Assembly: GCA_963971225.1 (NCBI GenBank)
Contig: OZ020267.1
Span: 90,509,648-90,573,647 of the forward strand
From: Melieria omissa
Taxonomy: Eukaryota > Arthropoda > Insecta > Diptera > Ulidiidae
Reading direction: 5' to 3'
DNA: 64,000 nucleotides
In this document: piece by piece, positions 52,915-62,490 of the stretch
Numbering within the stretch: position 1 is the first letter of the stretch
Layout of the letters: every line of letters starts with the position of its first letter
The notes under the pieces: generated by a model
Databases searched by the model: none
The model's input: the letters and a program-made list of their open reading frames with translations, nothing else
Told to the model about the DNA's origin: nothing
Position numbers and translations under genes: made by a program

Positions 52915-53131
52915 TGTGGCGGCAATGCGGCAACTCAGCAAATTTGAATAAACGAAATGCTTGTATCGAAGTAGGCCGTGCGCCGCAGTCGCGCCGGCAA
53001 ACAGTTATTCATTCCGATTGCGTCTGTTGAATAAAGAACTTGTTGAAACGTGCAAACTCTCGTTTTGTTTAATTTTATTTTTGTTAGAGGCAACCTGCCC
53101 TACAGATTTGTTTGAGGCAACAAGCCCTACA
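52915..53131 (+). repeat. CsRn1-type 3' LTR
   Basis: 217 bp, near-identical to the 5' LTR (differences near 53056, 53076 and 53089). Followed by CATA and then the first bases of the mariner. Confidence 0.9.
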
Positions 53132-53135
53132 CATA

Positions 53136-54422
53136 CTACTGTGATCAAACTGAAAGGTGAATTTTTAATTTAAACTTCGCGGGTTTTTCGAATCGGTAAA
53201 TTTTTTGTTTCTGTAAGTTGGTAGCACTGTTAGTGACATCTATGCTAAATTTCACGTCAAAATATTCATTAGTATTTGAGATACGCGTCGTTTTGTGAGG
53301 CTCTAAAAGTGAATTCTTCGATTTTTACTATGTCTGAGTTTATTGAACAAAGAAGTTGCATTAAATTTTGTTTGCGGAATGAAATTTCGCCTGCAGAAAC
53401 GTTGAGGATGTTGCAAAAACCCTTTGGTGATCAAACTCTGTCTTCTAAAAGTGTTTACAAGTGGTATAACGAGTTCAAAGCCGGTCGTGAGAGTGTTGAG
53501 AAAAATGTGGTGTCAAATCGGCCAAAACCATCGACTGATGAACATCACGTCAAACAAGTCAAAGAAATGGTGCTTGAAAATCGTCGATTAACTATTAGAG
53601 ACATTGCTGATAGTTTGGGCATATCATTTGGATCGGTGCAGGCGACTTTGAAAGACGAATTGGGCTTGAGAAGAGTCAAATCTCGAATGGTTCCAAAAAC
53701 ACTCAATTTTTTCGAAAAAGACCGTGGTGTTAACATCTGTGAAACAATGCTTTCTGACTATCAAAACGTAATGAAACGCATCATAACTGGAGATGAGACT
53801 TGGGTCTACGCTTTCAATCCCGAAACAACCGATCAATCGAGTGAATATCGTGCAAGAGGTGAGCCAAGACCAAAAAAATCGCGTCAAAGTCGCTCAAAAA
53901 ACAAGGTCATGTTGACAGTTTTCTTTGATTATCGTGGTGTGGTGCATTATGAATTCCTTCCGCCGGGCCAAACTGTCAACAAGGAATATTATTTGAGCGT
54001 TATGCGCCGCTTACGTGAAGCTATTCGCCTCAAGAGGCCAGAATTGTGGGCCGGCAACTCTTGGTTTTTGCACCACGATAATGCACCATCTCATACTGCA
54101 TTGGTTCTTCGTGATCATTTCGCCAAAAATTCAACAAATATCGTTCCGCAAGCACCGTATTCGCCTGATTTGGCCCCGTGTGACTTCTGGCTGTTCAGCA
54201 AACTCAAAAGACCACTCCGAGGACACCGTTTTGACTCAATTGAGGAGATAAAAGCTGAATCGAAGAAGGCTCTGATGGCCATCCCGACGGAGGATTTTTC
54301 CAAGTGGCATAAGTGTATTGCAGCGGGAGGGGATTACTTTGAAGGAGATGAAATGGATTTGCAAGAATAAATAAAAATTTTAAAAATATAACAAAATTCA
54401 CCTTTCAGTTTGATCACAGTAG
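53136..54422 (+). mobile_element. mariner element, apparently complete
   Basis: The ends ctactgtgatcaaactgaaa and the exact inverse to 54422 match over at least 28 bp. TA flanks both sides (53134-53135 and 54423-54424). It has an uninterrupted transposase on the plus strand. It touches the CsRn1-type element: its left TA is the last two bases of the CATA duplication. Confidence 0.92.
53330..54370 (+). CDS. mariner transposase, full length
   Basis: DDE transposase of 346 codons from MSEFIEQRSCIKF. The open frame extends upstream to 53276, but 346 is the normal family length. N-terminal DNA-binding domain: FCLRNEISPAETLRMLQKPF and SVYKWYNEFKAGRESVE (about 10-55). A second helix-turn-helix follows: RLTIRDIADSLGISFGSVQA (about 85-110). 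Catalytic core: RIITGDETWVYAFNPET (first Asp, about 155), SWFLHHDNAPSHTALV (second Asp) and APYSPDLAPCDFWLFSKLK (third Asp). I count 34 residues between the last two, so DD34D. The WVPHEL-type position reads MVPKTL. It ends FEGDEMDLQE. No damage is visible, so this is the best candidate in the window for an active enzyme. Confidence 0.95.
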   Translation: MSEFIEQRSCIKFCLRNEISPAETLRMLQKPFGDQTLSSKSVYKWYNEFKAGRESVEKNVVSNRPKPSTDEHHVKQVKEMVLENRRLTIRDIADSLGISFGSVQATLKDELGLRRVKSRMVPKTLNFFEKDRGVNICETMLSDYQNVMKRIITGDETWVYAFNPETTDQSSEYRARGEPRPKKSRQSRSKNKVMLTVFFDYRGVVHYEFLPPGQTVNKEYYLSVMRRLREAIRLKRPELWAGNSWFLHHDNAPSHTALVLRDHFAKNSTNIVPQAPYSPDLAPCDFWLFSKLKRPLRGHRFDSIEEIKAESKKALMAIPTEDFSKWHKCIAAGGDYFEGDEMDLQE

Positions 54423-54424
54423 TA

Positions 54425-55445
54425 TGTTAATAAAAATTTCAAAAATTTTTCAAAATTACTTCTTTTAATTTTTTATTTGTCTTATTTTTTGACAATTTGA
54501 CAAGTATCGCATATTCACCTTATATTAAATTAAATGAGCTTTTTACTTTATCAATGTTGCATCAGAATGCCAACAAAGCTTTTGCTTGATAAAAATCTTG
54601 ACAAAATACCTTGATAAAAAAATTGTCAAGAATACACAGAATCAGGTTGTAACTTTGGGCCGCTGAACACGAAACTGAAGATCAAAAAAATTTTGTGAGA
54701 AGCGTTTTCAAATCTTCGAAAAACCAGTTTTTACCCTGTTGTTTGAGTTATGAGCACATATCTCGTAAACGAACTATCCGACTAACACAAGATGTCCGTC
54801 GGTCAGAAGATAATACCTTAGCTTTTCCAGAGATATACAGATTGTCCAAATCAGATGAGATTTGGAGAAATTACTGACGATGAAAGTTGTAAAAAAGTAA
54901 ATGTTTCGACCATTTTCAAAAATCATAAATTTCTGAATGTTTTTTTATAGATAAAATCAATTATTTCCTTTGGTTTCAAAACCTAAGATGAAAAATATAT
55001 TATTTGTGCAAATATTAAGCCTACCATCAATGAAATCGAAAGAAAAATGACAAAGTGCACTGAGTGAAAACACAAAATTTACATTTATTACACCGTGACC
55101 CATCCAAATGTTGATATAGGCGTGAAACAAGAGGTCATTTACCTGGCGTAGTCGGTTTTCATTTTCTGACCCAAAGTTATTTTTAAAGGATTTTAAAATT
55201 TTAAGGACATACTTATTTCAAATATTTCTTTTAATATTTACGGTTGTGGAATAATGAAGATATGGGTATCAAATTAAAGAGAAAAATTGTCTCCTTTAAA
55301 ATAAATTTTGTATTTTGAACTTTCAGGACCAAAATATGTCAGGTAGGGGAAACATACATGTTTTGGATCTCAGTCTGTAGATTCATACATCTAATTTTAT
55401 TCTATTTCAAAGTTCTCAAAAAAGTTACACGAAACCCCCCGAAAA
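54425..55445. other. unassigned AT-rich stretch with TTGTCAAG motifs
   Basis: Between the mariner and the piggyBac remnant I see no protein. Motifs such as ttgacaatttgacaag and attgtcaagaat recur at 54.49-54.63 kb, echoing 47.99-48.36 kb. The 3' end of the piggyBac remnant should lie here but was not recognised. Confidence 0.4.
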
Positions 55446-56041
55446 ACAATCCTGCATGCGCCACTGTAACATGCCATCGCTTGCTTCTCAACAATATTTT
55501 GTATCTACCCATAATGCTATCAATCAAATCGACGCCTCACATGTGGCGATTGTATTCTTGAATTATATTCGCCGATCTATAGTGATGTATTGTATGGATT
55601 TCTTTTCATAACGTCGAACTTCGAATTTCGGTAGCTCTTCAACGAAATTGGAATCCAGAATAACATACTTATTATCTTTCCAAATAACGGTGGAAACATC
55701 TGTACCCTCTATATCGCCCACGTATTCAGTTGAATAGCCACGCTCTTTATTTTTGATATCCCAATCTGGAGGTAGTTTACAATCTACTATTATATTTCTC
55801 CGAATTGTGCCGAGACTAAAAATTCCTTCCGTTCCCAAATATTTTATCAGCGGCAGAGACGTATCAAAAAAAACTATCAGCCCTGTTCCAGAATTCGAAT
55901 CGGATCGGAAACAACATTCCGATTATCGGAAATATTTTCCGATGCAACCCTGTTCTCAAATCCGATTAAATCCGAAAGTAAATAAAACTAATAAATTAAT
56001 TTTTAATCACGGGAAAGCATAAGACTGCTGACCAGAGCAAA

Positions 56042-56227
56042 ATGCTCTTGGATTTTATGGAGGAGAATGCGGACGTCGCGAAAGGTTTCTGCAAAGACGA
56101 CAAAGTCGAATTTGAAAATAAATGGAAAAAAAATTTAACGCAGTCGCTGAACGGGCAAGGACCACCAACAAAAAGTGTAACGGGTTGGAAAAAGGTGAGA
56201 AGTAAATTAAATCAATTCATTTTGTAA
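56042..56227 (+). pseudogene. Harbinger Myb/SANT-like DNA-binding protein, N-terminal part
   Basis: The 61-codon frame reads LLDFMEENADVAKGFCKDDK, VEFENKWKKNLTQSLNGQGP and PTKSVTGWKKVRSKLNQFIL. This trihelix Myb/SANT-like domain is encoded beside Harbinger transposases and helps bring the transposase to DNA. It lies in opposite orientation to the transposase fragment 9 bp away, so the two are now convergent after a deletion of the middle. Confidence 0.75.
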
Positions 56228-56235
56228 AATTTTCT

Positions 56236-56547
56236 TCAATCATAGACCTGAGTTGATTGGAAAAGTGAAGTAAGAAGGAAGCTGGCGCCTAATAGAAGAG
56301 AAGCTTTAGCGACCGGCGGTGGACCTTTTAAGAAGCACACACTTTCCGAAATGGAAAAGGTGGTTGCCTTTTTGACCGATCGTTGATAGCCTCCTTCGGC
56401 AAGAAATTGCAAAGTCGTCGCCAATTTCAATTCTGGCGGAATGGAGCATTGCCGAAGAAAAGGTCTCACTTCGATCAAGATCATGTTGAATGCTGCTTTG
56501 TTAAGGCGGTACTGAGCAATAAACCTTAAATAGGAAATTTTGAACAT
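56236..56547 (-). pseudogene. Harbinger transposase N-terminal fragment
   Basis: The minus strand reads FIAQYRLNKAAFNMILIEVR, PFLRQCSIPPELKLATTLQF and LAEGGYQRSV. This is the N-terminal block of DDE_4-type Harbinger transposases. The catalytic part is missing; the frame runs on into unrelated residues. Confidence 0.8.
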
Positions 56548-56701
56548 AACTGAAATGACTTGTACTAGTTACGAAGAATCTGGCAATTCCATCGGATTGC
56601 TGTAGTTTCGCAAAATTCTGCGCTTTATCATACTTTTTCAACGGCGGACTGCTCGTTCTCAAGTAATACTGCCAATAAAATAACTCAACTCATTAAATAA
56701 A

Positions 56702-57230
56702 ATAAAAGGTTAGGTTAGGTAGGGAAGGGTGTGTGCGGCCCAGAGGCCGCACTTCCACACGGAGGCCAAAATGGCCCATTGTGAATCCCTTCTTGGAAGG
56801 TTCTGGAGCTAGCCAGCGGCTCTCAGTCCGGGGCAAACCAATTCGACCTCTTGATGAAGGAGAATAGATCCGAAATTTCGACTATTGCCGCGCCAACCAA
56901 GTCTGCAAGGAACCTTGACCCCAGGGTACGGAGACGGCGTTCCTGCAAAGCCGGGCAGTGGCACAGTTAGTGTTGGATCGTTTCCACCTCTTCTTCATCT
57001 CCACAGCTTCTGCAGACATCACTGGACGAGAGGCACCATTTGACAAGCATGGATCCAATGGCGCACTGTCCAGTGATGACTCCAACAGCTGGGCAGCTTA
57101 ATAGAGGTTCGACTCATGGACAGTACAAATCGTGTTTTCCTCAGGGATAGGGAAGGCCATATTGCCCAGCAGGTACTGCAATCAGTTCTGCTCTGCCATG
57201 AGGACTCGATGAAAGTTTTGCTCAACCTGT
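56702..57230 (-). pseudogene. LOA-type ORF2 C-terminus and 3' tail inside Harbinger
   Basis: The minus strand reads GVITGQCAIGSMLVKWCLSS, DVCRSCGDEEEVETIQH, a stop, then LCHCPALQERRLRTLGSRFL and FSFIKRSNWFA. This corresponds to the C-terminal cysteine motif of LOA ORF2, as in the 42.2-kb copy (CRSCNNPEEKETIQHFLCDC). A non-coding tail with taggttaggt follows on the plus strand at 56710. It is a 5'-truncated retrotransposon; the duplication was not identified. Confidence 0.75.
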
Positions 57231-58439
57231 CAATATGGAAATAAAATTAAAAAAAAAAAACAAAACAAAAAATGAAAAAGGAAATTGTAAAATTTTGTAG
57301 GATTTTTTTTTTTTTTTTTTTTAATAAAATAAAAAATCTTACAAAATTTTACAATTTCCTTTTTCATTTGAACATTAAAAGCAAACAGCTGATTGAAGGT
57401 TGAACACCTCTTTAAATCGGAATCGGATTTCATTTCGATTCGAATCCGATTCGAATTCTGGAACAGGGCTGTATAGTTTTGATTCCTTGGAATGATTTTT
57501 GCGAGTCTGACTACAACGTTGGATGAAGCACCGAGATCGGGGTTTGAAGGCGCCCTGTTATTTTTAGACCCTGTATCCACCTCAAAATTGTATGCAAATC
57601 CGCTGACAAAACATTCCCTGGATCTGATTCATTCATTTTTTCTGATCATTATGTTATAATGGTTTGTAACAGAAATGTCACATTGCACTTTACACAGCAA
57701 AAGTTGCATTTGTTCCGCAATGTGACAGAAATGTTACAAACAGTAATTTCTTGATTTCATAAAAACTATCAAATGTTTTTTATGAATTCGAGCACATTAT
57801 TTAAAAAGAAAGTATTTACCTGTTGTTTCGCACAAAAATAGTAATGAAAAATCACTTTGATTTATTTGTTTTATAAATTTCACGATTTCTGAACACTAAA
57901 TGAAAAATTTTACGTGTTAATTTAACGGTTTCTATGTAGTATTTTTATATTACGTGCACTACCGTATATAAGAGATAAAGAAAAAAAAAAACAGAGATTA
58001 CTTGTTAACATTGCATTTTATAGCTATTTTAGTGGTTTGTTACAGATATGTCACACGGTGCCGTAAAGGGTTAAATTGTTGCTACATAACCTTATCTTGT
58101 ACGCAAACTTTTTCTGAGGTGAATTCATAACACATTTTATTTTTGGCCCTTTTAAAAATTTGTCAAGTTTTTGTTATTATTATTTTAATAGAATAAAAGA
58201 ACTAAGTTTATGGAAAAAATAAAAAATATTTTGTTTTTGAAAAATTACTTTTAGTGACTATACCCCCTATATACCCCTTGTACGCAAACTTATTCTGACT
58301 AGTGTATGTTTATTGATATCTTTTGTCGAAACGCAAGCGGAGAGCAAACAACGAACCAAAGCGTTGTCATTGCGTTGTCAACGAAGATGACTTTTGTTGT
58401 CGTCGTTATAATAGAATTGATAATGGTAAAAGGTATACT

Positions 58440-58735
58440 GCACTGAGACCAGCATTGATGTGTTGTGCCTTCTACAATTGTTAGAGTACATCCCCTAGAC
58501 CTACCGCCCTAATGAAGCTTAGTAACTCGCGGGGTTTAGGTGTTTGACGTCCTCTTCTGCAAGCCGAAACTGGCCCAGGTAACGGAACCTGCTGCGACAA
58601 GCCGCATTACAGTGCAACATGATGTGTTCGGGAGTCTCCTCTGTTGCTTCGCAGACCTTGCGCAGACGCTACGCCGCACGGCGTCTCCATATATCGCATG
58701 GCCAAAAATATTAAACGTGGTTTCGTTTTCACGAA
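58440..58735 (-). pseudogene. LOA/R1-like ORF2 C-terminal fragment
   Basis: The minus strand reads KVCEATEETPEHIMLHCNAA, CRSRFRYLGQFRLAEEDVKH and LNP, with a 3' tail through LRAVGL-like text. The C..C...H...C arrangement again marks the end of an APE-type ORF2, from a subfamily different from the 42- and 57-kb copies. The 5' end is cut off near 58735. Confidence 0.65.
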
Positions 58736-59210
58736 ATTCGGCATCCGCCCATTTTTTATCCCAATTAAAAAAATGCAGGTGTCTCTCGTATAACGCGGTG
58801 CTTCTACAACGCGTTTTCGATATAACGCGATTAAAAAAAAACTGGTTTTTTTCATTATGTCTTTTAATTTTTTAAATAAAGTATGAATTTTGATTTTGAG
58901 TTGGAATGTACATACAGTATTGTGCAAAACCTAAGCAACTTTAAATAATAATAAAATAAAACTCAATATTTGCCAATAGTTCAATTCGCAGTGGGAATAA
59001 TTTTATATTTATGTAATGCTCAGAATGTAATTACAACAAATATATAAAAAAACAACATATCAATTCACAAACGGTAAAAACATTTACGAAAACGAAACAA
59101 ACTCCAAAATTAGCTGTGCAAAACCTAAGCAACTTTATACTAGTATTTGGTGTAATACCCTTTGCTTTGTATGACTGCAGCACATATTTTAGGCATTGAC
59201 TCAATTAGGT

Positions 59211-59625
59211 TTAAAATTGTGGTTTCAGGTATTTTTCCCCATTCTTCTTTAACTTAAAAAACAATTCGCCCCTATTACGAAAGCGTGTTCCACCCAGACG
59301 CTTTTTAAGAATGCCGAACAAATTTTCGATGGGATTCAAGTCCGGTGATTGGGCCGGCCAATCAAGGACTGTAATCCCATTTGATCTGAGCCACTCTTTT
59401 ACCAACTTCGATGTGTGTTTCGGATCATTGTCGTGTTGAAACACCCATCGAAGTGGCATATTGTCTTCAGCATAGGGCAGCATCTGGTTTTCTAAAATAT
59501 TCTTATAGACAAAGCGATCCATTTTTGTCGAAATTTCGTGTACAGGGCCAAGACCAAAACCAGAGAAGCATGTCCAAATCATTACATTCCCACCGCCATG
59601 CTTTAGAGTTCCTTTGCAGTGATGT
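59211..59625 (-). pseudogene. Tc1-like transposase, C-terminal half
   Basis: From about 59620 the frame reads TLKHGGGNVMIWTCFSGFGL, VYKNILENQMLPYAEDNMPL, RWVFQHDNDPKHTSKLVKEW (second catalytic Asp), then LDWPAQSPDLNPIENLFGIL with the catalytic Glu. I count 34 residues between them (DD34E, the Tc1 arrangement). The DNA-binding half and first Asp are deleted, and the inner repeat follows within 50 bp. It ends in a shortened tail near 59211. Confidence 0.88.
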
Positions 59626-59799
59626 TATGATAAACGTAATTCTAAAACAGTAGCTGAAGCTAACAGAGTTGCTTACGTTTTGCACAGCGAATTTAGGTAT
59701 ATATTTAAATTTCGCTGATTTTTTTCTCGTTAGTGAGGTTATATATATTGCTTTGTAAATATTTGTTGTAATTACATTCTAAGATTAAAAAAAACACCC

Positions 59800-62256
59800 C
59801 AGTTTTTCGCACATTGCACATTGACTGGGGCTCAAGGCTGACAAATAAAAAAGGACGTAACCTGATTAATGCGATTGATAAAACCAACTGTAAGTTTCTA
59901 AGTACGGGAAAACCTACTTATTGGCCAACCGACATAATGAAAACTCCTGACCTAATTGATTTTTGCATAACAAAAAATATAAAGTCACACCACCTTCAGA
60001 TTAAATCGTGCTTTGATTTGTCATCTGACCACTCGCCGCTGATACTTGACTACACAGCTGAAATTGTACCCAAGGACGTAAAACCTCAAATATTCAATGA
60101 CAAGACAAACTGGGATATGTTTCGACAACATACTGAACAGCACCTGTTACAAAGACTTTCATTGAAATCGCAACTTGACATTGAGCGTGCCATCATCTTT
60201 TTTAATGACATCATTTTAGACGCAGGAATGAAAGCCACACCGCTGCAGCAACCAAATTCATATAGATCTCATTCGGACAAAGCAATCAAGAGGCTAATTT
60301 TAGAAAAAAGGAGGCTAAGAAAACAATGGCAAATGACCAGATCACCTGACGACAAACGAAAATTAAATGCAGCAACAAAAAACCTAAAGGCTAGTCTTAA
60401 CGAAATGAGAAACCAGGAAATAGCGAACTATTTAATGTACTTGACACCCACTCAGACCACAAATTATTCGCTTTGGAAATGTACTAAAAAGCTGAAAAAG
60501 CAAATCAGACACCAGCCACCGCTAAGGAAAAGTGACAACTCGTGGGCTATCACCAATGACGAAAAAGCAAAAACACTAGCAAAATACTTTGAAAAGGTCC
60601 TTTCAAATGATGACGACAGGGAAATTAAGCCATGTAATGACAACATAAATATTGACTTATCCACTAAAATACGGAAAACAACGACGCATGAAATAGAATA
60701 TTGCATTAAAAAGAGGATTAAGCATAAAAAGGCTCCAGGTTACGACATGCTAACAGGCAAAGCATTAGCCGAACTACCACTCAAAGGATATATGTTCATA
60801 AGAAACATAATTAATGCTATGTTTCGATTGCAATATTTCCCAAAAGTATGGAAAGTGGCGGAAATCATCGCGCTTCCGAAACCAGGAAAGGATCCCACTG
60901 ACGTAGCATCTTATAGACCAATAAGCCTACTACCGACAATATCCAAGATTGCAGAAAAGCTACTACATGATAGACTCAGCGAAATACTTGACAAAAAACA
61001 TGTAATACCTGACCACCAATTTGGATTCAGAAAAGAGCATTCTACAATACAGCAGATTCATCGCATAACAAATAAGATCATGACTGATTTCGAAAATAAA
61101 CGTTACTGTGTCGCCCTGTTCCTAGACGTAGCAAAAGCATTTGACAAAGTATGGCATAAAGGACTATTATAGAAACTGAGCATGATCTTACCACTTGACT
61201 ATTACCTCATCATCAAAAGCTATATCAGTGACCGTACCTTCTACATCAAATACAATGACAAGTACTCGCATATTCACTCGATAACAGCAGGAGTCCCACA
61301 AGGTAGCGTCCTAGGACCACTGTTATATGTTTTGTTCACTTCAGACATACCAAAACCAGACAACGTAAATTCGGCTATTGCTACTTTTGCTGACGACACA
61401 ATTTTATTGGCTTCAGACAAGAACCTAGCAGTTGCTACGGAAAAACTACAAAAGTACACCGACGCAGTTAAGAACTGGTTTGACAAATGGAGTTTGAAAA
61501 TAAACGAGGACAAGACTGTTCAAGTGATATTTACAACAAAAACAAAATACACAGGCGCTCCAATAAAAATCAATGACAAAAATATAACCATAGAACAAAC
61601 AGCAAAATATCTTGGTATACATTTGGACTCAAAACTGCACTGGCACTACCATATTAAACAAAAAATCAAACAGATAAAAGAGAAATGCAGACAACTTCAC
61701 TGGCTTTTGGCTAAGAGATCTAAACTCAGTATTGACAATAAACTGCTGCTATATAAAACAGTTATTAAACCAATTTGGCTATATGGACTGCAAATATGGG
61801 GAACTGCTAAGAAGACGCACTTAACAAAAATACAACGACAACAATCAAAAATCCTACGTATAATAAAACTATCAGACCGTTACACTACAAACGCCGACAT
61901 TCATGAAATGCTAAAAATATCAACAGTTGATGACGAGGTGAAAAAAGTAACAACAAGGCATTTTGACGTACTTAAAAAACACAAGAACACAGAAATCAAC
62001 TCACTCTTGCGACGCGAAAACCAGACAAGACGACGGCTAAAAAGGAATCGACCATGTGACCTATTGTCCCTAAACTAAAAATCTGTTACCTAAATATTAA
62101 GAAACAATTGTAAATTCCAATCCTGACTGTATCGCTCTAGGCACTGGCCTTATTGTGATGTTTTTATTGATCTTCCTACCTAAATGTTTAACCAAATACT
62201 TGATGTCAACGACAGTTGTATAAATAAATGGGAAATAAAAAAAAAAAAAAAAAAAA
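59800..62256 (+). mobile_element. 5'-truncated Jockey-type non-LTR retrotransposon
   Basis: It begins in the endonuclease C-terminus and ends with a poly(A) tract at 62237-62256. The one long ORF2 frame is interrupted by a single TAG. ORF1 and most of the endonuclease are absent, so it is a dead-on-arrival copy. The duplication was not resolved because the tail runs into a T-rich target. Confidence 0.88.
59814..62078 (+). pseudogene. Jockey-type ORF2: endonuclease tail and reverse transcriptase
   Basis: The same frame runs 754 codons, broken only by TAG at 61170-61172 (family KGLLYKL reads KGLL*KL). Endonuclease tail: DLIDFCITKNIKSHHLQI and FDLSSDHSPLILDY (SDH catalytic block, about residues 60-75). 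RT: HKKAPGYDMLTGKALAELPL, IIALPKPGKDPTDVASYRPI, PDHQFGFRKEHSTIQQIHRI, ALFLDVAKAFDKVWHKGLL (first Asp), AGVPQGSVLGPLLYVLFTSD, ATFADDTILLA (active site), LKINEDKTVQVIF and AKYLGIHLDSKLHWHYHI. The C-terminal thumb extends to RRRLKRNRPCDLLSLN. Only the nonsense codon and the 5' truncation stand between this and a normal RT. Confidence 0.93.
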
Positions 62257-62490
62257 TTTTTTTCGAATTTATCTCATTTGAAAATATTGTATTTTGTTCA
62301 TAAGAAATGAAAAAGTTGCTTAGGTTTTGCACAATACTGGACATCTTTAATGTAGTACCTTTTTTTTATTTTGGAAAAAGCTTATTGGAACACCCTAAAA
62401 TTTATATGCAAGTTAAGTCTTCTATAACGCGAATCACATAACGCGGAATTTTCCCGGAACGTAACCACCGCGTTATACGAGGGACACCTG

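Larger units (their letters stand above)
48721..53131 (+). mobile_element. CsRn1-type Ty3/gypsy retrotransposon, recent but defective
   Basis: The 217-bp LTRs at 48721-48937 and 52915-53131 differ at only a few positions. A CATA duplication lies at 48717-48720 and 53132-53135. The sequence after the left LTR (gtgtgaccccg) partly matches a tRNA-Trp primer site, the usual CsRn1 primer. A polypurine tract (gagaaagggg) precedes the right LTR. Gag and Pol are plus-strand with frameshifts near 50115 and 52370. Confidence 0.92.
55878..57471. mobile_element. PIF/Harbinger element remnant
   Basis: The ends cagccctgttccagaattcg and the exact inverse cgaattctggaacagggctg lie 1.6 kb apart. The flanking piggyBac frame closes across it (NQNY|FFD) with a 3-bp TAT duplication (55875-55877 and 57472-57474). 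A 3-bp T/A-rich target, a Myb/SANT gene and a DDE_4-type transposase fragment together identify PIF/Harbinger. A LOA 3' fragment lies inside. Confidence 0.82.
55480..57600 (-). pseudogene. piggyBac transposase fragments
   Basis: Right of Harbinger the minus strand reads APSNPDLGASSNVVVRLAKI and IPRNQNY. Left of it the frame resumes as FFDTSLPLIKYLGTEGIFSL, GTIRRNIIVDCKLPPDWDIK, KERGYSTEYVGDIEGTDVST and VIWKDNKYVILDSNF. After a frameshift it continues EYNRHM, a stop, and GVDLIDSIMGRYKILLRSKR. These are consecutive blocks of a PGBD-type transposase (second half of the core and the VQEYNRHMGGVDLLD region). The N-terminal half was not recognised; it may be deleted. Not functional. Confidence 0.8.
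55470..58070 (-). mobile_element. piggyBac element remnant (PGBD-like), split by Harbinger
   Basis: The 5' end in element orientation is TTAA (58071-58074 on the plus strand) followed by ccctttacggcaccgtgtga, a piggyBac-style end. Transposase pieces run from 57600 down to 55480 on the minus strand. A Harbinger element (55878-57471) sits inside the coding region. The 3' side stops at about 55469, where cagtggcgcatgcagga on the minus strand looks like a hAT end, so a hAT fragment may have replaced the rest. Confidence 0.7.
43808..58304 (+). mobile_element. Tc1-like element, ends 14.5 kb apart through nested insertions
   Basis: A 26-bp end beginning cactagtcagaataagtttg at 43808-43833 has an exact inverse at 58279-58304. 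Each end has a second inner copy of the core (cagaataagtttgcgtaca at 44012-44030 and its inverse at 58098-58116), an IR/DR arrangement seen in many Tc1-like elements. Transposase pieces in plus orientation lie at 45.46-45.94 and 47.64-47.95 kb. TA follows on the right; TT on the left may be a decayed TA. Most of the interior is later insertions. That both ends belong to one copy is inference. Confidence 0.65.
58915..62340 (-). mobile_element. Tc1-like element with IR/DR ends, carrying a Jockey-type insertion
   Basis: The outer ends cagtattgtgcaaaacctaa and the exact inverse lie at 58915 and 62340. Inner repeats gtgcaaaacctaagcaactt at 59116-59137 and its inverse at 59668-59687 make an IR/DR pattern. 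A transposase fragment lies between the inner repeats on the minus strand. The Jockey-type element inserted between the right inner and outer repeats. Confidence 0.87.
58776..62490. mobile_element. pogo/Tigger-like ends enclosing a Tc1-like element
   Basis: The left end caggtgtctctcgtataacg and the right end cgttatacgagggacacctg are inverted with one mismatch; cgcggt continues both. Both sides also carry further ataacgcg motifs (58.81 and 62.43 kb). CAGGTGTC...CTCGTATAACGCG ends fit pogo/Tigger-type elements. A TA duplication is not preserved. The element's own DNA is only about 290 bp; the remainder is the nested Tc1-like element. Confidence 0.7.
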
